Origin: Stomorhina lunata
Lineage: Eukaryota; Arthropoda; Insecta; Diptera; Rhiniidae
Direction of reading: 5' to 3'
DNA: 64,000 bases
Assembly: GCA_933228675.1 (NCBI GenBank)
Contig: OW121744.1
Coordinates: forward strand, 62,103,928 to 62,167,927
Part shown: one piece after another, positions 21,771 to 33,714 of the stretch
How positions within the stretch are numbered: position 1 is the stretch's first letter
How the letters are laid out: each line of letters starts with the position of its first letter
Program-made: the position numbers and the translations under genes
The notes under the pieces: generated by a model
The model's database searches: none
What the model was told of the DNA's origin: nothing
What the model saw: the letters and a program-made list of their open reading frames with translations, nothing else

Positions 21771-22557
21771 ATACCATTCACCACCAAAGGTGGAAAGGGT
21801 ATTATAAGTAACGTAACGCATATGTAACGCATAGAAATATTTGTCTTAGACCCACCTTTTAGTATACCAATAGGCTTAGAATCACTTTCTGAGTCGATTT
21901 AGCGATGTCCGTCCGTCCGTCTGGCTGGCCCCATGTAAACCTTGCAATCAAACTACAGTAGAATTCTAAAGATAATTTGATGAAATTTGGCACAGATCAC
22001 TTTTTTGATAATGGGACCATGGCTATTGAAATTGGTCAAAATCGGTCCATTATTTCTGGTGCCTCCCATAGGTCCCACTTCCCGGAATTGATATATTGGC
22101 CATAAATATCAATATTTTTTCATGAAATTTAAAACAAATACTGCTTATGTAAACGTAAATCACTGTACCAAATTTCGTTAAAATCGGTCCACATTTGACC
22201 ATAGCTCCCGTACAAACTTTTCTTTAAAAACGCACTAAATGAGACAAAAAATCACTAAAACGCTCGTAAATCTAAAGATAATGAAAATTTTGAGTATATT
22301 TTTTGCATACATAATTTTTGTAATAAGTGTAATCAATTTGCCAAATTTCGAGATAATCGCTCCACATTTGACTCTAGCTCTCATATAAGTCCAAATGACG
22401 GAAACAGGTTAAATATATAAGTTTTGAGAAAATGTTTGTATGATGGCAAAATTTAGTAAATATTTGTCTTTATACAGGAAAAATAACACCTTTGACCTTA
22501 GTGGTGAAGGGTATCGTATGGACGGGCTTGACCGACTATAGCGCTTTCTTACTTGTT
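21771..22557 (+). mobile_element. Complete HINE-like element, 787 bp
   Basis: The left end ATACCATTCACCACC has a hairpin partner GGTGGAAAGGGTAT. The core is CTTTCTGAGTCGATTTAGCGATG with GTCCGTCCGTCTGGCTGGC at about 21907-21925. Body modules are TTTGGCACAGATCAC, CGGTCCATTATTTC and GGTCCACATTTGACCATAGC. The 3' end is GGTGAAGGGTATCGTATGG, a hairpin-like GACGGG-CTTGAC-CGAC, then TTTCTTACTTGTT. It carries no protein; movement would need proteins from an autonomous relative. Together with 28697-29430 it is the best full-length reference in the window. Confidence 0.9.
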
Positions 22558-24381
22558 TTTGGTCTAAATTTTTTAAAAAATACCCATTTTCCCCATACAA
22601 ATGGGCTCTTAAACTTTGGACCCGATGCCCATAGAACGTTGTCCGATTTGGCTCAAATTTTCAGATCTAAACTTTTAGACCTAGTGTCACAATATTCCGT
22701 AGAAAAACATTTGAAATCAAAGAAAAAAAAATTGTCACCCTATACTTGCATATTATACGCAACGAAAAGTATTTATACCTGGTTATGAGATGAAATTTGG
22801 TGCAAAGTAAATACTAGGGAAGTGGTTTATATACTTGTAAATGTTGAACTATACTAACCGTACTACTGCAACCGAATTCAGTCCAAATATTTGACCAATT
22901 TAGTCCAAATATTTGACCAACAATACCAACTAGTGCAACAATTTTTTTCGAATTTGGACTACATTTGGAATTAGCTGCACCCTCGTAGAAATATGAGATA
23001 TGTTTCTAAATTTAACACAATTTGATGGTTGGATTCAGCACAGCCGTATATAACACTCTTATTAAAATTAATACGTTTCTTGTGAAATTTTCCACATGCC
23101 AATATCTTGTGTTATGACTCTTATCCATTAAATGAGAAATGTTATATCTATTATACTTGCATACTTGAAAAATAACTTACAAAATAATTCCAATGAAACA
23201 AACAATGAACACAAGAATGAGTATGAATGCGAAATAGCAGGAGTTGATCCTGATGTTTTAGTTGTTGTTTTTGTTAATCTTATCCTGGCTTTCATATGTA
23301 TAAGCAGACAAATGCTTATTTGGTTGAATATCAGCAAAATGTGAATATAATGAAATTCTTTTAATGACTTGCCATTCCTAGAACGAAACGTATGGAACGA
23401 AAGAAAATAAATAGATGATAGCAAAAGAATGTATAAATAACAACAAATAAGATAAAAATCTATGTTGAATTTTCCATAAAACATAAACGTGCAAATGTAT
23501 GATTAAAAACTTACTAACGTATCCATAACAGTGAGAGCAAGGGAACACTTCTCAACTCAACTGAAAAAAAAACAAGGAAAAAGCATCAAAGTATGCAGTA
23601 AATATAGATATACTGTTATGCCTTAAGGTAGGCTATACTAAAGTACTTTAGTATAATAACTTGACATGATGTGTGTGTGCATGTGAGTGTGTCTGTCTGT
23701 CTGTATGTATGTTCAATGCTTAGGGAGTAAAATACTAAAAAATGTTTCTATGTGTTTTAGAGCAGAGACAACAATATTTTTTTTTTTTACTTTTTTTCTG
23801 GCTAAATACAAGTATTTTTAATATTATTTTATTTTACAACTTTTTCTTCTCTTTTGAGGGGTTTTTTTTATAAAAATGTAATGAAAAACTTTTTAATTAT
23901 TACGCCACTTAACATTAGTATTAAATTTATTAGTTTTTTTCCAAAGTAATTATGTTATTTTATACCATTAGAGATATATTACATTTTACTATAACAAATA
24001 GAAAATAAAATTTTGTTATTCTGGCTTAAAGTTTGTTGGAAAATTAGAAATTTGTTCCAGCAGAACCTGTAAAACTTTTTTTTGTTAGCAAATTAAACTT
24101 AATAAAACTGGAAGAAATTTAAGAGAAAAAATATCTGTCAAAAACATTAATATTTTCAGTAAATATTTTGTAGCATATTTTAGGGATGCTCAAAATTATT
24201 TCTGTTGCTAAAGGTTTAATTAAATCTGGAGCCAAATCAACGCACTCAGATTTTTGAGCAAATATTGTGTAACCTATCTTAGGGATTCTCAAAACAGTTT
24301 ATTTTGCAAAAAGTTTAATAAAATTTGTCAAAACATTTAGTTTAAATTAAAGGAAACTTTTGACAAATAAGTTACAATATT
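22558..24381. other. AT-rich sequence with microsatellite and minor repeats
   Basis: No gene is recognised. A 22-bp palindrome (23634-23655) is listed separately. A TG/TCTG/TATG microsatellite lies at about 23671-23712. Around 24160-24330 the words GTAGCATATTTTAGGGATGCTC and AACCTATCTTAGGGATTCTC recur about 105 bp apart. A similar CCCTAAAGTATGCTAC in opposite sense is at 18904-18920. Confidence 0.55.
23634..23655. other. 22-bp perfect palindrome
   Basis: TATACTAAAGT is followed directly by its reverse complement ACTTTAGTATA. There is no loop and no repeat family around it. It could be coincidence in A/T-rich sequence or a dyad binding site; nothing else supports a role. Confidence 0.6.
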
Positions 24382-24470
24382 GTGAACCTTATATATCATA
24401 TATTATTTAGATTATCCTAAAAGTATGCTATAAAAAGGTTTCTGAAATATCTTACATTTCGATCGATATC
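24382..24470 (+). repeat. Dispersed repeat shared with 1203-1287
   Basis: Second copy of the short repeat: GTGAACCTTAT, ATATATTATTTAGATTATCC, AAAGTATGCTA, TTTCTGAA in the same order and orientation. It lies directly upstream of the foldback element. Confidence 0.7.
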
Positions 24471-24715
24471 GAATGCGGTGATTTGGCCTCTGATTTGAAA
24501 GAACATATAGTTTAAATGAAACTGTCCATCTTTTGAAAAATAATTGTTAACCCTTTTTCGCTGGACGGTTCTTATAGGCAAATATATTTTTGCATTGTCT
24601 GACCATCGGAACTCTTAAGAACTACTACTATTATCTATTATTAAGAATAACAAATTCATACTTCTTTGGCTTTTATTTCGAATAAGATCAGTTTTTTCGG
24701 AGCACATGTAAAATA

Positions 24716-26845
24716 GGGTTAAAAATCGATGCTCTACATCCTAAGAAAAAAAATTTGTCTTCCTAGGTCAATGTCCTGAGGTGGTGCATAGGACATTTAT
24801 TTCTAGGACCCATTTGTATGGGAAAAAAGGGACTTCTTTCGGTTTTTGGTAAGTTTCAACCAATAAAGATATATCTTTGGCGAAATTAATAATTTTATGT
24901 TGAAGATAACTAAATCAGCTTTGATTAGAGTTATAAAAACTAAAAATCCATGCAGTAGTTTTTAAGTTATTGCAATTTGCCCCAGAAAATTCGTGTCCTT
25001 TTCAACACGCCTAAGGATATGCAACAAAAAAGTTATTTTTAGAGAAATTACATTTTTACAGAAATTACCAATTAAGACTTTTCTGAAGACTTATAAATAC
25101 TAAATAGTTTAAATTTATGGAAATATAATTAAATTTACATAGTTTTTTTTATACTGGAAAATGGTACTTTTTTTAAGGACCGTTTCAAAACCCACTTTTT
25201 AAATTTTTGAAAATTTTGTTAAAAAATATACAAAATTTTAAAGTTTTTGATCGGTATGTTAAAATAGACAGATGTGGTAAAAAAATTCAAAAAAGTTCAG
25301 CTTGGTATCTCATATGGTTTTGCCGTACCTGCTACTTGAAATCGTAAAATTTCGCGAAAAAGTAAATTATTGGACATTATTTAATAGATGCATAGTAAAT
25401 TTTATTTATGTTTTCTTTTGATAAAGCTAATACTGAATTTTAGAGCCCGGTCATTGAGGAATGTCCACTTGAACTTTCTTTGATATTGGGTGAACTTAAC
25501 CCTTTTTTCATCGGGGTCAAAGGTCAAAATTTGGATTTTTGTGAAAAAAAATACGAAATGTTATAAATTTAGTGGCTTATTTTGACCACAATTAAAAAAA
25601 ATAGTTATTTTTAAGAATGGTTTTATTGTCTGTTATGGGGACTAAAATGACCCACAATTTTTTTTCGAAAATTTAAATGTTTGGTTTATTTTACTGACTA
25701 ATTTTATTAAATCTCTGTCATCACATAAGCTGTAAAACAATTTTGAAGGTTTCCCTTCACAAATTTTTGAAAAAAAAAATTTGGGTCATTGGGTCGAATT
25801 GGGTCATGTCTGTGAAGGGTTAAATAAATTATTTTTAATAAAACATATAACCATTCTTAAGAATAACTATTTTTATAAATTTTCATAGAAATTCGCCACT
25901 AAATTCATAACATTTCGTATGCTTGCCACTAAAAATCCAAATTTTGACCTTTGAACCCGATGAAAAAAAGGGTTAAGCTCACCCAATATCAAAGAAAGTT
26001 CTAGTGGACATTCCTCAATGACTGGGCAATAAAATTTAGTATTAGCTTTATCAAAAGAAAACTTAAATAAAATTTACTATGCATTTACTAAAATAATGTC
26101 CAAAAATTTACTTTTTTGCAAAATTTTACAATTTCAAGGCACAGGTACGGCGACACCATATGAGATATGAAACTGAACTTTTTTGGATTTTATTACCACA
26201 CCTGTCTATTTTACATGCCGATCAAAAATTTTTAAATTTTGAATATTTTTTTCAACGAAATTTTCTCAAACTTAAAAAGTGAGTTTTGAAACGGTCTTTA
26301 GAAAAAAGTACCAATTTCCAGTATAAAAAAACTGTGCAAATTTAATTATATTTTAATATTTTTCAACTATTTAATACTAATAAGTCTTTAGATGATAAGG
26401 AATGTCTTACTTTTTAATTTTTGTACTGTAAGTTAATTTTTTTGCTGCATATCCTTAGGCGTGTTGAAAATGACACGAATTTTCTAGGGAAAATTGCAAT
26501 AACTTAAAAAACTACTGCATGGATTTTTAGTTGTTTTGACTCTAATGAAAGCTGATTTAGTTTTCTTCTACATCCAATTATTGGTTTTGCTAAAAACATA
26601 TCTTTACTGCTTGAAATTTACCAAAAACTGAAAACTCCCATTTTTCCCCATACAAATGGGTCCTTGAAATAAATGTCCTGGTTTTACCAAAAACATACAT
26701 ATTTTTATTGATTGAAATTTACCAAAAACTTAAAACCGCCCATTTTCCCCCATACAAATGGGTCCTTGAAATAAATGTCCTGTGCGCCACCTCAGTCATC
26801 CTCATCTTAGGATGTACAGCATCGACTTTCAACCCAGGCGTTTCG
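24716..26845. mobile_element. 2.1-kb foldback element with ~0.9-kb arms
   Basis: The left arm (24716-25621) and right arm (25849-26845) are diverged reverse complements around a 227-bp spacer. Outer ends are GGTTAAAAATCGATGCTCTAC and, inverted, GGGTTGAAAGTCGATGCTGTAC. Paired landmarks include ATGTCCT-AGG-GGTG / CACCTCAG, CCCATTTGTATGGG, ATCCATGCAGTAGTTTTTAAG, CGTGTCATTTTCAACACGCC and GACCTTTGAACCCGATG. The right arm has an extra 102-bp internal duplication (CAAATGGGTCCTTGAAATAA at 26653 and 26755). There is no coding sequence. Arm divergence implies an old element rather than a fresh palindrome. Confidence 0.88.
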
Positions 26846-28696
26846 AATTTCAATTAAAGTCGTTTTTCGCTCCACCCCTTCCCGATCCGCCAAAATGAAA
26901 AAACTTGGTCTATGAGCTTAAATTGTGCTTAAATCATAGTTTAGACAAAAAATACAATAATTTAATGGTAAGACCTCTTGGTCAATAAAAGGTTAAATAT
27001 AGTAAACTTTATATGTTTTATTGTCCTAAATATAAATAAATGTTTTTAAAATATCTTAGGTATTGGTCAATCCAACTGATATCGGTAAAGCAAAACAAAA
27101 GCCAGGAAAATAGTGCGTAACACTTCTACGAGCCAGAAAATTGGCTGCAACGGTAAATTGCCCTAATATTTTTTAAAGCTTTTACATTTTCTGTAAAGGA
27201 CTTTATAATAAAAATGTGTTAGGATCGGATCAAGGGAATTTTTAAAGAGTAAAGTCTTTTGTACAACAATCGTTTTTATAAATAAGTCAAGTAAAAGCAA
27301 GATCGGAACAGGGGGAGTTCCACCCCTCATGGAAAAACTATTTAGTAGCGTATCTTCAGAAGAATTGTATATAGAGTCACTAAACTAATTACATCCGGTT
27401 TTTTTCATTGGAAATTTTCTCTTCCCATACCAGTATTTGTATTTGAGATGAAACAGGATAGGAGCAGGGGGAAGTTTTTCCCTAATGCTAAAAAATGATA
27501 TGTATTAAAATTGGAGTAATATTCGAAATAATTAAAATGGAGTGAGGTGAGGAAGCATTGGGGAACCTACCCAATATTCAATAGTAAGAAAACCCAGGCA
27601 ACGCCGGGCCTAAACACCTAATAATATTAACATATTTTTTGTATAATCTAGTAGATCTGCTTATGACTAGAAATATTTACATGCAAAATTGTGCACTTCA
27701 TTATCAACATCAATTTGTCAATATTGATTTGCATAAAATTTCAATTTTAATTTTGTGGTTCAGCGCATTTTAATTATTTAAATTTTTGTTGTTGTTGTTA
27801 ACTTCTGATGAAATTATATTAAAAATCAAACAACAAATTTTCGTGTTTTTATTTTAGAACAATTTCAAAAATTATCATTATTAGCAAATAAATATTGTAT
27901 ATATTATAAGTATGTATTTGTTGTTCAATTATTGCATTTTGAATATTGTATTGATACAATATTTCAATAATAATGTGATAACAATTGCAATTATTTTCTA
28001 TTGTTCTGCTTTCAATAAATATTATGTTACCAGTAATAATTCTCATTTATTTTAAAAGCGTAAATCTATTTAAAATTGATTTTAGAAATGTTGTACATAA
28101 TCCGAAGACAAACAAATTTTTATTTAATGTAAAATTTTCTAATATGATTTTCAGGTCAAGTAGAAGTGCATTTACAAGTTACTGAGGTAATTTCAATAGT
28201 AAGCAACCAGTAAATTTAGACAACTTATTAAAAAATGATGAAATTTAAGAATCCAATTATTTACTTATTAAGTATTATACGGACTCTTTACCAGAAACAT
28301 CAAATTAGAGAGAGGCTTAATGAGCTCGGAGAACGATACACGCAGTTTACGGCTTAAAGAAGTTGTTACCGACGAAAAAGCACAAGAGTCCACAAAAAAA
28401 TTTGTAATTATCATAAACTGAAATTGATCGATATGTTTGAAACTCTAAGATATAAAAGTAAGGTATATATTAAAGAGCGATATTGTAGTGACCAAATATT
28501 CATTTCCAATATATCTAACACGTTCCTCTTATATCTCTAGAGAACCAGCTATTTCGATTTACTTCAATTTACGGTCATCTGAAATTATTTTTTTAACTTC
28601 TTTTTAAGCTCTTTGCTTCAACTGCGTCCATCGTCCCCCGCTGGTGCAGAATGCGAATAATATTTATAAAGCAAAAACCTGGTCCCAATAGTATTT
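26846..28696. other. AT-rich sequence, no gene recognised
   Basis: It includes an imperfect GC hairpin CCCAGGC-AAC-GCCGGG (27593-27608) comparable with those at 1670 and 29674. Around 28296-28340 a short stretch reads IRERLNELGERYTQF, reminiscent of a LINE C-terminus but too short to assign. The rest is AT-rich with frequent stops. Confidence 0.5.
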
Positions 28697-29430
28697 ATAC
28701 CCTTCACCACCATAGGTGGAATGGGTATTATAAGTTTGTGCTAATGTATGTAACGCATAGAAATATTTGTCTTGGACCCACCTTTTAGTATACCAATAGG
28801 TTTAGAATCACTTTCTGAGTCGATTTAGCGATGTCCGTCCGTCCGTCTGGCTGGCTGGACCCCCATTTAAACCTTGTTATCAAACTACAGTTCGCAATTC
28901 CAAAGATAATTTAATGAAATTTGGCACAGATAATTTTTTTGATAATGGGACCATGGCTATTAAAATTCGTCAAAATCGGTCCATTATTTATGGTACCTCC
29001 CATAGGTCCCACTTCCCGGAATTGATATATTGGCCACAAAAATCAATATTTTGTCATGAAATTTTAAACAAATACTGCTTATGTAAACCTAAATTACTGT
29101 TCATTTTCTCAAAACGCACTTAATTCACTAAAACACTCCTAAATCCGAAGACAATGAGAATTTTAAGTTTATTTTTTGCATACATAATTTTTGTAATAAC
29201 TGTAATCAATTAACCAAATTTTGGGATAATCGGTCCACATTTGAACCTAGCTTTCATATAAGTCCAAATGACGGAAACAGCTTAAATATATAAGTTTTAA
29301 GAATATGTTTGTATGATGGCAAAATTTAGTAAATATTTGTCTTTATACAGGAAAAAGAACACCTTTGACATTAGTGGTGAAGGGTATCGTATGGTCGGGC
29401 TTGGCCGACTATAGCACTTTCTTACTTGTT
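28697..29430 (+). mobile_element. Complete HINE-like element, 734 bp
   Basis: Same structure as 21771-22557: ATACCCTTCACCACCATAGG hairpin start, core TTTCTGAGTCGATTTAGCG, GTCCGTCCGTCTGGCTGGCTGG at 28837-28858, and 3' end AGTGGTGAAGGGTATCGTAT with hairpin GTCGGG-CTTGG-CCGAC and TTTCTTACTTGTT. It is missing a short stretch after 29100 that 21771-22557 retains. Non-coding. Confidence 0.9.
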
Positions 29431-29673
29431 TTTGTTTTCGCCGTTTTTGAAACATGAGACTCGATTTTTTTAAATTTTTTTCAAAATTTCAAAAGTTGAT
29501 TTACTCCAAAGTTGATTTACTAAAAATGGCTTTAAATATTATTCTTTAAAATATTCCCCTTGCATTCGTTTCAAAGATTTGATTTTCAAATCCTCTTGAA
29601 CAACAGATAGATACATCGGCTACGCATATTAAACTTTTAGCTACACAGATTACATTTAGTAGTACCTGGTTGA

Positions 29674-30110
29674 CCGAGCCTTGCTCGGAGCTTTATTATA
29701 GGCATTTCATGGCAAATTTTAAACTTTTCAAATATTTTATTTTACAAAGTAAGCGCGTTGCTGCACCACATACTAAAATAAATTTAGAAGAATATCCAAT
29801 TAATTTTGAATTATTTTATTCATTTGGTCCGATCAACACATGACCAAATGCATAGTTTACAATTCAATTAATTTTGAATAATTTTGAAAATTGGTCATAC
29901 CAACTTAGAAACCTCCGTCGACTTATGAGCAACAACTTTGCTAAAGATCATGATGAAATGCACGGTTTACGATTTAATTAATTTTGAGTAATTTTCAGTG
30001 GCGCCACCTGTCGGAAATTAGTCATATCAACTTATAAATCTTCTTCGGCTCATGCGCAACAACTTTGCTAAAAAGCATAATATGATCAAATGCATAGTTC
30101 ACTCTTCTAT
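29674..30110. repeat. GC hairpin and ~125-bp degenerate direct repeats
   Basis: It starts with the hairpin CCGAGC-CTT-GCTCGG (29674-29688). Then AACAACTTTGCTAAA, ATGCATAGTTTAC or ATGCACGGTTTACG, AATTAATTTTGAATAATTTT and GGTCATACCAACTTA recur near 29830-29910, 29930-30020 and 30055-30100. The GTGGCGCCACCTGTCGG at 29999-30015 includes a 10-bp palindrome. No gene. Confidence 0.65.
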
Positions 30111-30590
30111 AATAACTTTAAAAGTTATTATGTTTCCAATTTTTCCCCTTTTTATCCCCTAATTTCAAAAAGTTCCATATACATATTTGGTACTTTTGTG
30201 TGGTACCAATTGAATTCGGTACATTTTATTAAAATGCAGTTAACATATTGTTATTACTTTATGAGATGTTAAGTTAACTTTTTATCCCTTTTTCCCCATT
30301 TTGGCCCCCGAAATCAAAAAAGTACCATATAAGTGTTCAATATTTTTTTTTTTCACATTTATTGATGTAGTACTAAGTTTCTTTCTGTATTATTTGGTTC
30401 AAAAGATCAGAGTGGGTTAAAAATAGTACCATAAAAACTACTTTCATTCTTTTTAACCCCCTATCGGGCATAGTTTCAAAAAACAACCAAACACCTGTCC
30501 GCTTATTTTTATAGCTGTTCACAACGTAATTTAAATTTTGTTTCTATACTTATTATAACTTTTCAATTTTTTTTTCCCGTTTTTACCCCC
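30111..30590. repeat. Second locus of the 140-170-bp periodic family
   Basis: TTTTTATCCCCTAATTTC, AAAAAAGTACCATATAAGTG and GGTTCAAAAGATCAGAGTGGG recur as in 1735-2840. A GC hairpin precedes the family here, as at the first locus. Confidence 0.75.
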
Positions 30591-31490
30591 CTTAGTGGCA
30601 AAAATTCCAAAACTCGAAAAATCTGGGGAAGATGAAAAAAACTAAATTTTTCAAAATTATTTTTAAAAAATCCCAAGATTATTTGGGGAAAACCCCTTAT
30701 ACAGTGACAATTAGGACCCTTTGGAGTACTCGCTCCATATAGTGGTATACGTGTACAATTCCATTTTTGGCCATATTTGAGCAAATTCATCTTCTTCAGA
30801 TTTTTAAAAAACTAAAATTTTCAAAATTATTTTTAAAAAATCCCAAGATTATTTGGGAAAAACCACTTATACAGTGTCAATTTGGACCCTTTGGAGTACC
30901 CGCTCCATATAGAGGTATACGTGTAAAATTCAATTTTTGGGCATTTTTGAGTAACTACATCTTCTCTAGATTTTTCGAAAAAATTAAAATTTTTAAAATT
31001 ATGTTAAAAAAATCCCAAGATTATTTGGGGAAAACCACTTATTCAGTGTCAATTAGGACCCTTTCATCTTCCCCCCGATTTTTCGAAAAATTTTCAAAAC
31101 TTTTTTAAAAAATCCCAAAATTATTTGGAGAAAACCACTCATACAGTGTCAATTAGGACCCTCTGGAGTAACCGCTCCATATAGTGGTATACGTGTAAAA
31201 TTTCATTTTTTGCCATTTTTTGAGCAATTTCATCATCTCTAGATTTTTCAAAAAACTAAAATTTTCAAAATTATTTTTAAAAAATCCCAAGATTATTTGG
31301 GGAAAACCATTTATACAGTGATAATTAGGACCCTTTGGAGTAACCGCATTTTTTGGCCATTTTTGAGGCCCAGCTTCTTCTGAGAATTTTTTGATAACAT
31401 ATAATTTTAAACCTTATTTTTCTAAAATTCTAAGATTATTTTAGGAAAACGACTTATACAGTATCAAACTAGACCCTTTGGAGTACCCCG
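30591..31490. repeat. ~171-bp tandem array
   Basis: TCCCAAGATTATTTGGGGAA recurs at 30671, 30841, 31012, 31113 (shortened unit) and 31285, with a diverged unit near 31430. Shared unit words include CACTTATACAGTGTCAATTAGG, ACCCTTTGGAGTACCCGCTC and AGTGGTATACGTGTA. The phrase CCCAAGATTATTTGGG is itself nearly palindromic. Apparent reading frames on both strands are repeat read-through. Confidence 0.92.
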
Positions 31491-31559
31491 TTCCCAATAT
31501 TCTATATTCTTATATATTTCCATATACCTCAAAATTCGTCAAAACTAACTCCAATATGG

Positions 31560-31675
31560 TTATTAACATTACTGTTAAACTGTTTACAGTGTTCTGTTGA
31601 CTGCAAAATTGGCTCTGTTAAAAATTGCGGTTTTTGTCTTTGCTAGTTAAATTCGAATTTATCTTCACACAAATG
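31560..31675 (+). repeat. Diverged copy of the 3165/4277 inverted-repeat arm
   Basis: ACTGTTAAACTGTTTACAG, GGCTCTGTTAAAA and TTTTTGTCTTTGCTAGTTAA followed by ATTCGAATTTATCTTCACAC match 4340-4420 in order. Like the 3.2-kb locus, it follows a periodic-family block, so both loci may derive from one larger element. Confidence 0.8.
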
Positions 31676-32151
31676 GTTCTTTGTTTCCTCATGTGGACTA
31701 TGTAGTGAGGTAATTTGAAGTCAGCATGTGTTCTAAAGGCTGCACTTTGGAACATTAAATATTACTACAGAAATAGCATAATTTGCCACTGACTAGTCAA
31801 TTGCTTAATAGGTGGACAGTAACGTTTTTGCGGTATTGTCGTCTGTCATGATTTTTAACACGTTTCTGGGTCGAAATTTTAAATTATTTCCCTAAACCCT
31901 TTGACATATCCAAAAACAAACATGTTGATTCCAATCGAATACATTGAAGTGGAACTAATGTCCAAGGATGCCTTATTCTCACAATGTCATATGACGATCG
32001 TGCATTTTTAGTTCACGCCATGCATCGACTGAATGAATTCACTGCACTAGCGATAACCTGTGGTTTTTGATGGTAATATAACCAGATGTTAGCTATTAGC
32101 ATTAGTATTGAAATATAAAATTGCCCCTAGTATTTCTGTTACTAACAGTCC
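31676..32151. other. No feature recognised
   Basis: Slightly less AT-rich sequence without a credible reading frame, repeat or RNA. Confidence 0.4.
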
Positions 32152-32414
32152 GACAATTGAAGCATAGCCGCGAATAACGTTGTAAGCGACAAAATTGAAA
32201 TTGTTCACAATTCGTAAAAAACGTTTTTAAAGTAGCAGGCAATATATGGATAATTTTTTTTTCTAATAGTATTTTGATAGCGATAAGGTGCATAATTTTG
32301 ACTGATTTTGTGATTGAGCAACGTAAGAGGGTCAAGTTGACTGTAATCTGCAAAAAAACAGGTTTTGTAAAACTCGGCTTTTAAAACGTTATTCGCGGCT
32401 ATGCTTCAATTGAC
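32152..32414. mobile_element. 263-bp element with 30-bp terminal inverted repeats
   Basis: Left GACAATTGAAGCATAGCCGC (continuing GAATAACGTT) and right, inverted, GTCAATTGAAGCATAGCCGC (continuing GAATAACGTT) match over 30 bp with one mismatch. The interior is about 200 bp and non-coding. No convincing target duplication (flanks CC and GAAT). It is a MITE candidate with unusually well-conserved ends. Confidence 0.78.
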
Positions 32415-33714
32415 GAATTAAATCGTATGCTTTTCAAGGTCAGCTTTAACTAGGGATTTAACACTGATGGAGTGGTCACATACAGACTTATATTTACACC
32501 TGACTTTTCTACTTGAAAAGTCATATGTAAATGTGCAAATTCTATTATCAAAATATTTGTTTTAAAAACGTTGCGTGTGACTTTTACAGTAGCAATATTT
32601 TAACACTATCACACGATATGTATATGTTTTGTATTAGAAAAACTGACAGGTCAGATGTTAAAAACATAAGGTCTGAAGACACTTTAAAATCTTCAACTTT
32701 AAAGTACAGTTTTTTTGTTTAAATCAATCAGATAAAACAACAACAGCACTTTTCCTCGCTATATACGTAAATTCATTTCGTACTTTATTTATTTATGCTT
32801 TAAGGCAGAAAAATAGAAATTTCTCAAAGAAATACCCTATTCGTTTTCCAATTAAAAGTTTAAAGTCCTAACCATACTTGGGGGCAAGGGCAATAAAAAA
32901 ATGGTTTGAATACGTGTCTCTTCTATTAATTTGCCTATCTTAAAATGTTGCCCGTCAATCAATGTTCAACATAATGGACTTTCCCTTTTAAATTAAATGA
33001 TAATGATGAAAATTGAAATGAAATTGTAAAGACATTTAAAAATGGCACGTGGTCATTAATAGCAAAAAACAGAAAGAAAAAACAAAGAACAATTACAAAA
33101 GTGACCTAATTCTTGAAAATATATTAATGTTTGTATATTTTCTTTTTGATAATAAATCATAAAATAATGTACGAGTCCCAGTATTATTTTTGCTCATTTC
33201 TTTAGTTCCCTCTGCAACAAAATGACAATGTCAGACCACAAATGTATGTTTGTTTGTTCATACTTTCAACATTTACACCACATACATACTCGCATCTACA
33301 TCATGTAGATGTAAACTGGGGTATGTAAAATCTGTCTGTCAAAGTTTCAAATAATTTGGGTGAGATAGTATCTACGTACAAACACACAAATTCTGTTATC
33401 TTTTTGTTTTCGGAAAATTTACCCATGCGGAAATATCATTAAATGTTGTATGTAAATATGTATTTAGACCATGCAAAAAAAAAAAACATCATCGTATCTA
33501 TCTCTTACTTGTGTCAAGATTACAAAGAAAAGTGTTGGTGTAAAAGTTGATAGTTTTTGGGTCAACGTGTCGTAATTAAAAAAGAGCAAAAGATCTAGAA
33601 AAACTGCATTTGGTTTTCTAGCCATGAAGTTTTAATTAAAAAATTCAACAAGCAGAAAAGTGATAAAAAATTAAAGATCAGATCCAAAATTTTTACTTAC
33701 ATGAACATAGAAAC
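32415..33714. other. AT-rich sequence, no gene recognised
   Basis: It contains a small hairpin CATCTACA-TCA-TGTAGATG at 33292-33310 and otherwise nothing assignable before the 29-bp satellite. Confidence 0.5.

Noticed and set aside
28296..28345. IRERLNELGERYTQF, possibly a LINE C-terminus
   Set aside because: Only 15-17 residues before a stop and no flanking LINE sequence; too short to claim.
30767..31108. 113-residue frame with a repeated sequence
   Set aside because: Read-through of the 171-bp tandem array; the opposite strand gives equally long frames.
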